From Chloroflexota bacterium (GTDB lineage Bacteria; Chloroflexota; Dormibacteria; Dormibacterales; Dormibacteraceae), in NCBI GenBank assembly GCA_005880525.1, contig VBFW01000089.1, forward strand, positions 1-5,322: DNA of 5,322 nucleotides. The letters run 5' to 3'. Under the pieces are notes generated by a model. It worked only from the letters and a program-made list of their open reading frames with translations. It ran no database searches and had not been told where the DNA came from. Below, piece after piece: positions 1 to 5,322 of this stretch; the first letter of the stretch is position 1; the number at the start of each line of letters is the position of its first letter. The translations under genes and the position numbers were made by a program.

Positions 1-1491
1 GGCCATGTTCAGGCAGTCCGTGATGGCGAGCGGCTGCGCGCCCGTTGCGATGATGTTGCGCGCCGCCTCGGCGACCGCCAGCTGCGCGCCGAGGTTCGCG
101 TCGAGATGGCAGTAGCGGGCGTTGCAGGACGTGGTCATCGCGATGCCGACCTTCGTGCCCTTCACGCGCAGCATCGCGGCATCCCCGCCCGGGGGGATCA
201 CCGTCGCGTCGCCGACCATGTGGTCGTAGCGGCGGATGATCGGCCAGCGGCTGCAGAGGTTCGGGCTCGCAAGCATCCGCAGAAGTGCAGCCCCGATGTC
301 GGCGGGCGGGGGCAGCGCGTCCAGGTCGAGCGCAGGCGCAGGCTCGGGCGGCAGCCCGACAAGACGCCTCAGCGGCGCACCCTCGGTGAGCAGTTGGATC
401 GGCAGGCGCGCCACCTGCTCCTTGTGATCCACGACCGTCAGGTGGCCGTCATCGGTGACCTCGCCGATCACCGCCGACGTGAGGTCCCAGGTCTCGAAGA
501 TGCGCTCGATATCGGCTTCGCGGCCGCGGCGCACGACCACCAGCATCCGCTCCTGCGACTCCGAGAGCATCACGTCGTATGGCGTCATGCCGCGCTCGCG
601 GCGCGGCACGCGCGACACGTCGATCTTCGCGCCGGCACCGGGCACGCGGCCCGCGCATTCCGCCACCGATGACGTGAGGCCTGCAGCGCCCAGGTCCTGG
701 ATCGCCACCACCGCGTCGGTCAGCGAAAGGTCCATGCATGCCTCGAGCAGGCACTTTTCGAGGAACGGGTTGCCGACCTGCACGGCGGGGCGGCGTTCTG
801 AGCTGTCCTCATCGAGCTCGAGCGACGCGAACGCCGCGCCATGTATGCCGTCGCGACCGGTGTCGGCGCCGACGAGCAGCAGCTTGTTGCCTGTGCCTTC
901 AGCACGCGCGCGCATGAGGTCGCTGGCCCGCACAAGGCCGACACACATCGCGTTGACCACCGGGTTCTGGGCGTAGCAGTCCTCGAAGTAGACCTCGCCC
1001 CCGACGGTCGGCACGCCTATGCAGTTGCCGTAGCCACCGATGCCGGCGACCACGCCATCGAAGTGCCGGCGGGATTCCGGAAGCGGACCGAAGCGCAGCG
1101 AGTCGAGCAGCGCGATCGGCCTCGCGCCCATGGCGATGACATCGCGGAGGATGCCTCCCACCCCGGTGGCCGCGCCCTGGTACGGCTCGATGGCCGACGG
1201 ATGGTTGTGCGACTCGATCTTGAAGACGACAGCCCACCCGTTGCCCAGGCTCACCGCGCCCGCGTTCTCGCCAGGGCCCTGGAGGACCGCCGCCCCGCTC
1301 GAGGGCAGCCGGCGGAGCAATGGCTTCGATGTCTTGTACGAGCAGTGCTCCGACCAGAGAACGCCGAGCATTCCAAGTTCGATGTCGTTGGGTGGCCGCT
1401 TCAGCGCCTCGACGATGACGCGGTACTCGTCCCTGGTGAGCGCGACCTCGCGCAGCTTGCGCTCGTCCAGCTTGCGCTCTTCCATTCTCAT
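1..1491 (-). CDS. purL: Phosphoribosylformylglycinamidine synthase subunit PurL (small type), partial
   Basis: PurL is the synthetase subunit of FGAM synthase. It uses ATP and ammonia delivered by PurQ to turn FGAR into FGAM, step 4 of cytosolic purine synthesis. The minus-strand frame is open from ATG 1491 to the window edge, giving 497 residues; small PurL proteins are usually about 720-760, so roughly the last third lies outside. Motifs seen: WSEHCSYK (about 46-53, with the conserved His48), ESHNHPSAIEPYQGAATG (93-110), GRDGIHGA (212-219), QDLGAAGLTSS (265-275), ESQERM (311-316), then the second half-repeat beginning YDHMVGDATVIPPGGDAAML (422-441) and AVAEAARNI...ITDCLNMA at the cut end. 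ATG 1491 lies 16 nt after the purQ stop with GGCGGGA (1507-1501) upstream; ATG 1485, two codons in, is an alternative. The small size, with no fused glutaminase domain at this end, fits the neighbouring purS and purQ. No frameshift was seen. The assignment is near certain. Confidence 0.97.
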   Translation of the reverse strand, partial: MRMEERKLDERKLREVALTRDEYRVIVEALKRPPNDIELGMLGVLWSEHCSYKTSKPLLRRLPSSGAAVLQGPGENAGAVSLGNGWAVVFKIESHNHPSAIEPYQGAATGVGGILRDVIAMGARPIALLDSLRFGPLPESRRHFDGVVAGIGGYGNCIGVPTVGGEVYFEDCYAQNPVVNAMCVGLVRASDLMRARAEGTGNKLLLVGADTGRDGIHGAAFASLELDEDSSERRPAVQVGNPFLEKCLLEACMDLSLTDAVVAIQDLGAAGLTSSVAECAGRVPGAGAKIDVSRVPRRERGMTPYDVMLSESQERMLVVVRRGREADIERIFETWDLTSAVIGEVTDDGHLTVVDHKEQVARLPIQLLTEGAPLRRLVGLPPEPAPALDLDALPPPADIGAALLRMLASPNLCSRWPIIRRYDHMVGDATVIPPGGDAAMLRVKGTKVGIAMTTSCNARYCHLDANLGAQLAVAEAARNIIATGAQPLAITDCLNMA

Positions 1492-1507
1492 CGCTTCGAT
1501 TCCCGCC

Positions 1508-2212
1508 TCACGCCGTCAGCACCTGAGCCGCGCTGTGCATCACAGAGCGGAACAGCTTGAGCCCGTCGGTGCCGCCAAGCTCGGCTTCGGCGCACCGCTC
1601 GGGGTGCGGCATCATGCCCAGCACGTTGCCGCGGCTGTTGACGATTCCCGCGATGTTGTGCAGCGATCCGTTCGGGTTGGAGCTTGGGCGCACGCGCCCT
1701 TCGACGTCGCAGTATCGGAACACCACCTGGCCGTTCTGCTCGAGGCGCGACAGCGTGGCCGGGTCAGCGAAGTAGCTGCCCTCACCGTGCGAGATGGGCA
1801 CGCGGATGACCTCGCGCTCGTCGCATTGCGATGTGAACGGCAGATCGGCGCGTTCGACGACGAGGTTTGTCCACTCGCAGCGGTACTCGAGCGACGCGTT
1901 GCGGATGAGAGCGCCCGGGAGAAGGCCTGACTCGCACAGGATCTGGAATCCGTTGCAGATGCCCCACACGAGTCCGCCGCGGTCCGCGAACTCGCCGATG
2001 CTCTCCATCAAAGGCGCGAAACGCGCGATCGCCCCCGTGCGCAGGTAGTCGCCGTAGGCGAATCCGCCTGGCACGATGATGCAGTCGCAGCCCTTCAGGT
2101 CCGTGTCCTTGTGCCACAGGTACTGGAGGTGCGCGCCGAGCACCTGGTCGACGACCCAGCCGCAGTCGCGGTCGGACCACGTTCCAGGAAAAACGACAAC
2201 CCCGAACTTCAT
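1508..2212 (-). CDS. purQ: Phosphoribosylformylglycinamidine synthase subunit PurQ (glutaminase)
   Basis: PurQ is the class I glutamine amidotransferase subunit of FGAM synthase. It hydrolyses glutamine and passes ammonia to PurL in a complex that also needs PurS. The protein is 234 residues, close to the usual 225-235. Visible motifs: MKFGVVVFPGTWSDRDC at the N-terminus, IIVPGGFAYGDYLRTGA (about 45-61, oxyanion region), GICNGFQIL (84-92) with nucleophile Cys86, PISHGEGSY (139-147), and GMMPHPERCAE with His203 and Glu205 completing the triad. The frame stays open upstream to 2290, but the protein similarity begins at MKFG. ATG 2212 overlaps the purS stop in ATGA, and AAGGG (2226-2222) sits 9 nt upstream, so that start is chosen. 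The N-terminal FPGTWSDRD differs from the FPGSNCDRD form common in Bacillus-type PurQ. I regard this as lineage variation, since the catalytic residues are intact. Confidence 0.97.
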   Translation of the reverse strand: MKFGVVVFPGTWSDRDCGWVVDQVLGAHLQYLWHKDTDLKGCDCIIVPGGFAYGDYLRTGAIARFAPLMESIGEFADRGGLVWGICNGFQILCESGLLPGALIRNASLEYRCEWTNLVVERADLPFTSQCDEREVIRVPISHGEGSYFADPATLSRLEQNGQVVFRYCDVEGRVRPSSNPNGSLHNIAGIVNSRGNVLGMMPHPERCAEAELGGTDGLKLFRSVMHSAAQVLTA

Positions 2213-2472
2213 CGCATCGCGCCCTTGCGCTCGTGCTCGAGCTCGAAGTGGTAGTCCTCGATCACGTGGTTGGCGAGCAGCCGGCTGCACATCGCGTCGA
2301 CGCGCTCGCGCGCCTCGCGCTCCGAGGTCGCGTCCAGCCGCACTTCGATGTACTTGCCAACGCGGACGTCGGTGACCTCGCCGAAGCCCAGCGACGCTAG
2401 ACCCTGCCGGACAGTGACCCCCTGCGGGTCGTTGACGACCGGTTTCGGTACTACCACGATTCGCGCGATCAT
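2209..2472 (-). CDS. purS: Phosphoribosylformylglycinamidine synthase subunit PurS
   Basis: PurS is the small structural subunit that holds PurQ and PurL together and allows ammonia transfer in the three-part FGAM synthase. The 87-residue product is close to the usual 80-85. It shows the family pattern: a first strand (ARIVVVPKPVVNDPQG, about 3-18), GLASLGFGEVTDVRVGKYIEV (24-44), an acidic/basic helix (SEREARERVDAMCSRLLANHV, 50-70) and the terminal IEDYHFEL (71-78). ATG 2472 shares ATGA with the purC stop and has a good Shine-Dalgarno GAGG at 2484-2481 with an 8-nt spacer, inside the last purC codons. The end overlaps purQ by 4 nt in the same way. The assignment rests on the protein pattern together with its place between purC and purQ, where purS sits in Bacillus-type pur operons. 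Confidence 0.95.
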   Translation of the reverse strand: MIARIVVVPKPVVNDPQGVTVRQGLASLGFGEVTDVRVGKYIEVRLDATSEREARERVDAMCSRLLANHVIEDYHFELEHERKGAMR

Positions 2473-3389
2473 TTTTCGTTCCTCGGCTTCTTGGGGAAGA
2501 GGGGCTTGCCCACGAGGCGCTGGTACGCGGTGAGGTAGCGCTCGCGGGTCTGGGCGACGATCTCAGGCGGCAGGGCCGGCGGATCGGACTCCTTGTCCCA
2601 GCCCGAGCGCGTGAGCCAATCGCGCACGAACTGCTTGTCGTACGAATCCGGGGTCGTGCCCACCTGGTATGTGAGCGCGTCCCAGAACCGGGAGCTGTCG
2701 GGCGTAAGGACCTCGTCGATCAGGACGAGCTCGTCGTCGATCTGGCCGAACTCGAACTTGGTGTCGGCCAGGATGATACCGCGCCTCTCCGCGTGCTCCG
2801 ATGCGTGCTTGTACAGCTCGAGGCTTGCGTCGCGCAGCCTCTGCGCCAGCTCGTCGCCGAGCTCCTTCTTCAGCTGCGCGTAGGTGATGTTCTCGTCGTG
2901 TCCGGTTTCGGCCTTGGTCGCGGGCGAGAAGATCGGATACGCCAGCTTCTCGCTCTGCCTCAGGCCCGGCGGCATCTCCTCGCCGGCCAGCGTGTGCGAC
3001 TCCTCGTACTCCGTCCAGGCGCTCCCGGCAAGGTAGCCCCTGACGACGCATTCGAAGTCGATGCGCTTGGCCTTGCGCACGATCATGAATCGGCCGGCGA
3101 GCTCTTCGCGGTGGTCGCGAAGGGCGGCGGGCAGGTCGGGGACCATGCCCGACACGAGGTGGTTCTCCTGGAACGTGTGCGTCTGCGAGAACCAGAAGAT
3201 GGAGAGCTGGGTCAGCACCTTGCCGCGGTCGGGGATGCCGGTGGGCAGCACGTGGTCGAAAGCCGACAGCCGGTCGGTCGCGACCATCAGGAGCTGGTTG
3301 TCGGGCAGCTCGTACGTGTCGCGCACCTTGCCGCGCACAAAAAGCTTGAGCGGCAGCTCCGTGGTGCTGAGCGCGGGACCCGCGATCAC
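2469..3389 (-). CDS. purC: Phosphoribosylaminoimidazole-succinocarboxamide synthase (SAICAR synthetase)
   Basis: PurC joins aspartate to CAIR using ATP to give SAICAR, step 8 of IMP synthesis. The 306-residue protein belongs to the longer form (about 290-310, as in yeast ADE1 and many high-GC bacteria), not the roughly 240-residue Bacillus/E. coli form. Motifs seen: RGKVRDTYEL (19-28, nucleotide-binding region), ATDRLSAFDHVLP (37-49), the first family signature FECVVRGYLAGSAW (112-125), FSPATKAETGHDENI (154-168), the second signature ILADTKFEFG (206-215), LIDEVLTPDSSRFW (223-236) and DKQFVRDWL (251-259). The start is GTG 3389, preceded by GAGG with a 9-nt spacer; the conserved region begins about 14 residues in, so no upstream extension is needed. 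Purines in the substrate binding signatures appear unaltered. The TGA stop overlaps the purS start, and purB ends 178 nt upstream. Confidence 0.97.
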   Translation of the reverse strand: MIAGPALSTTELPLKLFVRGKVRDTYELPDNQLLMVATDRLSAFDHVLPTGIPDRGKVLTQLSIFWFSQTHTFQENHLVSGMVPDLPAALRDHREELAGRFMIVRKAKRIDFECVVRGYLAGSAWTEYEESHTLAGEEMPPGLRQSEKLAYPIFSPATKAETGHDENITYAQLKKELGDELAQRLRDASLELYKHASEHAERRGIILADTKFEFGQIDDELVLIDEVLTPDSSRFWDALTYQVGTTPDSYDKQFVRDWLTRSGWDKESDPPALPPEIVAQTRERYLTAYQRLVGKPLFPKKPRNEK

Positions 3390-3567
3390 GGCAGGAGACC
3401 TCGGCGAGAGATTCGGCGATCCAGGTGGCCGAGATGCGGGTGAAGCGACGAGCAGCGGAGCGAGCGCATTGGAGAACTGCGTGAGCGAGCAGCGCAGGAG
3501 CTGAGCCCGCAGATCGGCCGCATGGGCGCCGAAGATCCGCCGAGGGGCTCCGGCCGGGATCGCGATA
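3390..3567. other. purB-purC intergenic gap with imperfect direct repeat
   Basis: This 178-bp gap interrupts an otherwise tightly packed operon. I find no convincing gene in it. On the plus strand, GTGAAGCGACGAGCAGCG (3440-3457) and GTGAGCGAGCAGCG (3481-3494) form an imperfect direct repeat about 41 bp apart, within a stretch rich in AGCGAGC-like words. That composition resembles interspersed intergenic repeats known from some high-GC genomes, but this is an impression, not a match to a named element. No clear -10/-35 pair facing purC and no terminator hairpin with a T-run was seen. Whether purC is transcribed from purB or from its own promoter here cannot be told. Confidence 0.4.
3440..3494 (+). 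repeat. Imperfect direct repeat, GTGA-GCGA-GAGCAGCG type
   Basis: Two copies start at 3440 and 3481. They share GTGA, then AGCGA or GCGA, then GAGCAGCG; the first copy carries 4 extra bases. They lie in the purB-purC gap and not in coding sequence. The copies are short and in a high-GC background, so chance is possible. Confidence 0.4.
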
Positions 3568-4875
3568 TCAAGCGGTTTTGACTCCTAGAGAAAGCCGCTC
3601 GAAGGCGAGGTCGGTGTTCTCCAGGCCGGCCCACGGGTCGAAGACCTCGTCGAGCCTGGCGCCGATCCGCTCCATGACCGCTCGATTCTTCTCGATCTGG
3701 GGGCGAAAGCCGGGGCCGCCTTCCTGCAGGGACTCCATCGCGGCCTTCTGCACGATCGCATACGCGTCCTCGCGCGACATTCCCGACTCGACGAGTGCTG
3801 TGAGGACCCTCCCCGAGAACACGACGCCACCGCCGAACTGCAGGTTGCGGAGCATCCGCTCAGGCCGAACCTCCAGGCCCTGCAGGACCTTTGTCATCTC
3901 GATGGCCATGAAGTCCACGGCCGCACAAGCGTCGGGGAAGACGACCCGTTCCGACGACGAGTGGCTGATGTCGCGCTCATGCCAGAGGGCGGTGTTCTCG
4001 AATGCAGTGACCATGTTGCCGCGGACGACGCGCGCCAGCCCGCACACGCGCTCGGTCAGGACCGGGTTGCGCTTGTGCGGCATGGCCGAGCTGCCTTTCT
4101 GCTCCTTGCCGAAAGGCTCGAAGACCTCTCCGACCTCGCTGCGCTGCAGGTGCCGGATCTCGGTCGCGATTCGCTCCAGCGCGCCGGCGACCGATGCGAG
4201 CGCGGCCATGAAGGCCGCATGCACGTCGCGCGCGACCACCTGCGTCGAGACCACGTCGGCTCGCAGTCCGAGCGCCTTGCATACGTGCTCCTCCACGCGC
4301 GGGTCGACGGTCGCGTGCGTTCCCACCGCGCCGCAGATGCGGCCGACGGCCGCCTCTTCGGTGGCCCGCTCCAGGCGCACTCGCACGCGGTCGAGCTCCG
4401 CAACCCAGCCTGCGACCTTGAATCCGAACGTAATCGGTTCGGCCACGATCCCATGCGTGCGGCCGGCCATCAGAGTCTTGCGGTGCCGCACCGCCAGCTC
4501 GGCGGCTGCGTCTCGAACGTTGCCCACGTCGCTGGCAAGCAGACGCGAGGACTCGAGCAGCTGCACCGCCATCGCCGTGTCGTTGAGGTCCTGGCTCGTC
4601 ATGCCGAGGTGCACGTAGCGAGCCTCGGGCTGACCGATGGATGCGTTGACGTCGGTGAGGAACGCGATCACGTCGTGCCCGACGCGCTCCTCCAGCGAAG
4701 CGATGCGCCCGGCGTCGCAGCTCGCGTCCCTGATCTTCGGCAGCGCCGACGCGGGGATGCGCCCGATCTCGGCCCAGGCCTCGCAGGCAAGGATCTCGAT
4801 CCGGAGCCATAGCTCGTACCTGTGCTGGTCAGACCACACCGCCCGCATGGCGGGCGGACAGTAGCGCTCGATCAA
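3568..4875 (-). CDS. purB: Adenylosuccinate lyase
   Basis: PurB is a lyase of the fumarase/aspartase superfamily, a cytosolic homotetramer. It splits SAICAR to AICAR plus fumarate and adenylosuccinate to AMP plus fumarate. From TTG 4875 the product is 435 residues, the usual length (about 430), and begins MIERYCPPAMRAVWSDQHRY, matching the family N-terminus (MIERY). Motifs seen: RYVHLGMTSQDLNDTA (86-101, His89), MAGRTHGIVAEPITFG (136-151, catalytic His141), AVGTHATVDP (183-192), the flexible signature loop GSSAMPHKRNP (261-271) with the catalytic Ser, and WHERDISHSSSERV (298-311). Position 143 is Val where bacterial PurB normally has His (GxHAEP). The frame is open upstream to an ATG at 4974, but those 33 extra residues lack family character and would extend past the likely promoter at 4915-4920. 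The start choice is therefore TTG by homology. The stop is TGA at 3570-3568. Function is near certain; the start is likely. Confidence 0.95.
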   Translation of the reverse strand: MIERYCPPAMRAVWSDQHRYELWLRIEILACEAWAEIGRIPASALPKIRDASCDAGRIASLEERVGHDVIAFLTDVNASIGQPEARYVHLGMTSQDLNDTAMAVQLLESSRLLASDVGNVRDAAAELAVRHRKTLMAGRTHGIVAEPITFGFKVAGWVAELDRVRVRLERATEEAAVGRICGAVGTHATVDPRVEEHVCKALGLRADVVSTQVVARDVHAAFMAALASVAGALERIATEIRHLQRSEVGEVFEPFGKEQKGSSAMPHKRNPVLTERVCGLARVVRGNMVTAFENTALWHERDISHSSSERVVFPDACAAVDFMAIEMTKVLQGLEVRPERMLRNLQFGGGVVFSGRVLTALVESGMSREDAYAIVQKAAMESLQEGGPGFRPQIEKNRAVMERIGARLDEVFDPWAGLENTDLAFERLSLGVKTA

Positions 4876-4887
4876 ATAAGGGCACGG

Positions 4888-4892
4888 CTCCC
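4888..4892 (-). promoter_or_regulatory. Probable weak ribosome binding site for purB
   Basis: Read on the minus strand, GGGAG lies 12 nt before the TTG at 4875. The spacing is longer than ideal (5-9 nt), and together with the TTG start it suggests modest initiation. No better Shine-Dalgarno is present between the -10 box and the TTG. Confidence 0.4.
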
Positions 4893-4914
4893 AATCAACA
4901 CTGGGGTCTGGGTG

Positions 4915-4920
4915 ATTATA
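4915..4920 (-). promoter_or_regulatory. Perfect -10 hexamer (TATAAT) facing purB
   Basis: On the minus strand, positions 4920-4915 read TATAAT, an exact housekeeping sigma-70 -10 box, in an AT-rich patch of an otherwise GC-rich region. The hexamer 17 nt upstream (4943-4938) is TGCTCC, a poor match to TTGACA, so activation or a UP-like contact may be needed. Transcription would begin near 4908, giving a leader of about 33 nt to the TTG at 4875. This placement supports the short start of purB. It is the most likely promoter of the pur operon. Confidence 0.6.
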
Positions 4921-4966
4921 TCCGCCACCAAGGTCCAGGAGCAGATGTAGTGGATGGCCAAGAGAT

Positions 4967-4986
4967 ATCCACAAGATGCTGTGGAT
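4967..4986. repeat. Perfect 7-bp inverted repeat, possible operator
   Basis: ATCCACA (4967-4973) and TGTGGAT (4980-4986) are exact reverse complements separated by AGATGC. The repeat is centred about 68 bp upstream of the predicted purB transcription start and about 140 bp upstream of the sigma gene start. A dyad with 6-bp spacing suits a dimeric regulator. The left arm extended to ATATCCACA differs from the DnaA box TTATCCACA at one position; the right arm read on the minus strand, GAATCCACA, differs at two. It does not resemble the E. coli PurR box. Function is unproven. Confidence 0.45.
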
Positions 4987-5115
4987 TCAATGGCGATAAG
5001 TAGCCAATAGGGGCCAGACATCGATAATCGCAGGAGCGCATGCCACAGCGCCCGCCGCGAACTCGTAACCGTATTCGGAGGCTCTCCGTTTGAACCCGCA
5101 CAGCCTGAGAGGCCA

Positions 5116-5322
5116 GTGAGCGACCCGGGTCGCGGCGAGGAAAGAGAGCTCGTCGCACGCGCGCAGCGGGACCCGCGCGAATTCGGGGCGCTGTACGACC
5201 GGCACTTTCAGCAGATCTACAGGTTCGTGTATTCAAGAGTGAGGGAGCAAACAGCCGCGGAAGACGTCACCTCAGAGGTTTTCATCAAAGCTCTGAAGGC
5301 CATGCCCCGGTACCAGGACACG
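5116..5322 (+). CDS. RNA polymerase sigma factor, ECF (sigma-70 family), N-terminal part
   Basis: The first 69 residues of a sigma factor are present and the frame runs off the right edge. After a charged lead (about 1-21) comes sigma-70 region 2: EFGALYDRHFQQIYRFVYSR (22-41, region 2.1) and AAEDVTSEVFIKALKAM (47-63, region 2.2, the core RNA polymerase contact), ending PRYQDT just before the -10 recognition helix. The short leader ahead of region 2 fits the ECF (group 4) class and not a primary sigma. GTG 5116 is the first usable start: the in-frame stop TAG at 5008 is followed by no ATG, GTG or TTG before it. GAGAGG (5107-5112) lies only 3 nt upstream, an unusually tight ribosome binding site. 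Third codon positions look less GC-rich than in the pur genes. It is transcribed away from the pur operon; its target genes and any anti-sigma partner are outside the window. Confidence 0.88.
   Translation, partial: MSDPGRGEERELVARAQRDPREFGALYDRHFQQIYRFVYSRVREQTAAEDVTSEVFIKALKAMPRYQDT

Noticed and set aside
841..1930. Long plus-strand open frames (841-1560 and 1040-1930) opposite purL and purQ
   Set aside because: They lie antisense to strongly recognised genes. Their products are Arg/Ala/His or Ser/Arg rich with no family pattern, as expected for mirror frames in high-GC DNA.
3444..3581. Plus-strand open stretch in the purB-purC gap whose translation looks mildly protein-like (SDEQRSERIGELRERAAQE)
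   Set aside because: It has no standard start before the internal ATG at 3522, is short, and its regularity is explained by the AGCGAGC-type repeat composition.
3386..3634. 82-codon minus-strand frame spanning the purB-purC gap
   Set aside because: It overlaps the purB end, is Arg/Ser/Pro rich with no recognisable domain, and has no clear ribosome binding site.
3961..4812. Plus-strand open frame of 283 codons opposite purB, and a 277-codon minus-strand frame over nearly the same stretch
   Set aside because: Both are out-of-frame shadows of purB with low-complexity basic products; purB itself has intact catalytic motifs in its own frame.
4876..4910. Purine riboswitch or PurR box in the purB leader
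   Set aside because: The predicted leader is only about 33 nt, too short for a riboswitch aptamer, and no known PurR palindrome is visible.
4876..4974. N-terminal extension of PurB from ATG 4974
   Set aside because: The 33 residues do not match the family N-terminus and include the TATAAT promoter sequence; TTG 4875 fits the family start exactly.
5076..5088. CGGAG-GCT-CTCCG hairpin followed by TTT as a terminator
   Set aside because: A 5-bp stem with only three T residues is too weak, and it lies just upstream of the sigma start, where no plus-strand gene ends.
4916..5236. 106-codon minus-strand frame across the divergent intergenic region and the sigma gene start
   Set aside because: It is antisense to the sigma factor N-terminus, covers the likely purB promoter, and its product is Arg-rich without family features.

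Overview
The window holds a high-GC bacterial purine biosynthesis cluster on the minus strand and the start of a divergent ECF-type sigma factor gene on the plus strand. Read in the minus direction, the order is purB, purC, purS, purQ, purL. The 5' two thirds of purL runs off the left edge, and the sigma gene runs off the right edge. The organism is a high-GC bacterium. The gene order, the separate PurS/PurQ/small PurL enzyme and the roughly 300-residue PurC are compatible with Actinomycetota (for example Thermoleophilia), Chloroflexota or Candidatus Dormibacterota. The sequence alone does not settle which.

Layout from left to right: 1-1491 is purL (minus, 497 codons, C-terminal part missing). 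1508-2212 is purQ. 2209-2472 is purS. 2469-3389 is purC with a GTG start. 3390-3567 is a 178-bp non-coding gap with an imperfect direct repeat. 3568-4875 is purB with a probable TTG start. 4876-5115 is a divergent intergenic region with a perfect TATAAT -10 hexamer facing purB and a perfect 7-bp inverted repeat. 5116-5322 is the N-terminal 69 codons of a sigma-70 family protein with a GTG start.

The five purine genes cover three parts of the IMP/AMP route. PurS, PurQ and PurL together form FGAM synthase (step 4), with PurQ supplying ammonia from glutamine. PurC makes SAICAR (step 8). PurB removes fumarate from SAICAR (step 9) and from adenylosuccinate (the last step to AMP). ATGA stop/start overlaps link purC-purS and purS-purQ, and only 16 nt separate purQ from purL. 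This suggests coupled translation of the FGAM synthase subunits. All five reading frames are intact as far as they can be read, and the key catalytic motifs are present.

This is mostly an ordinary housekeeping region. I see no transposon, CRISPR array, tRNA, rRNA or unfamiliar gene cluster. The points worth a second look are the divergent promoter region with its DnaA-box-like inverted repeat, the repeat-like purB-purC gap, and a Val in PurB where the bacterial family usually has a His.
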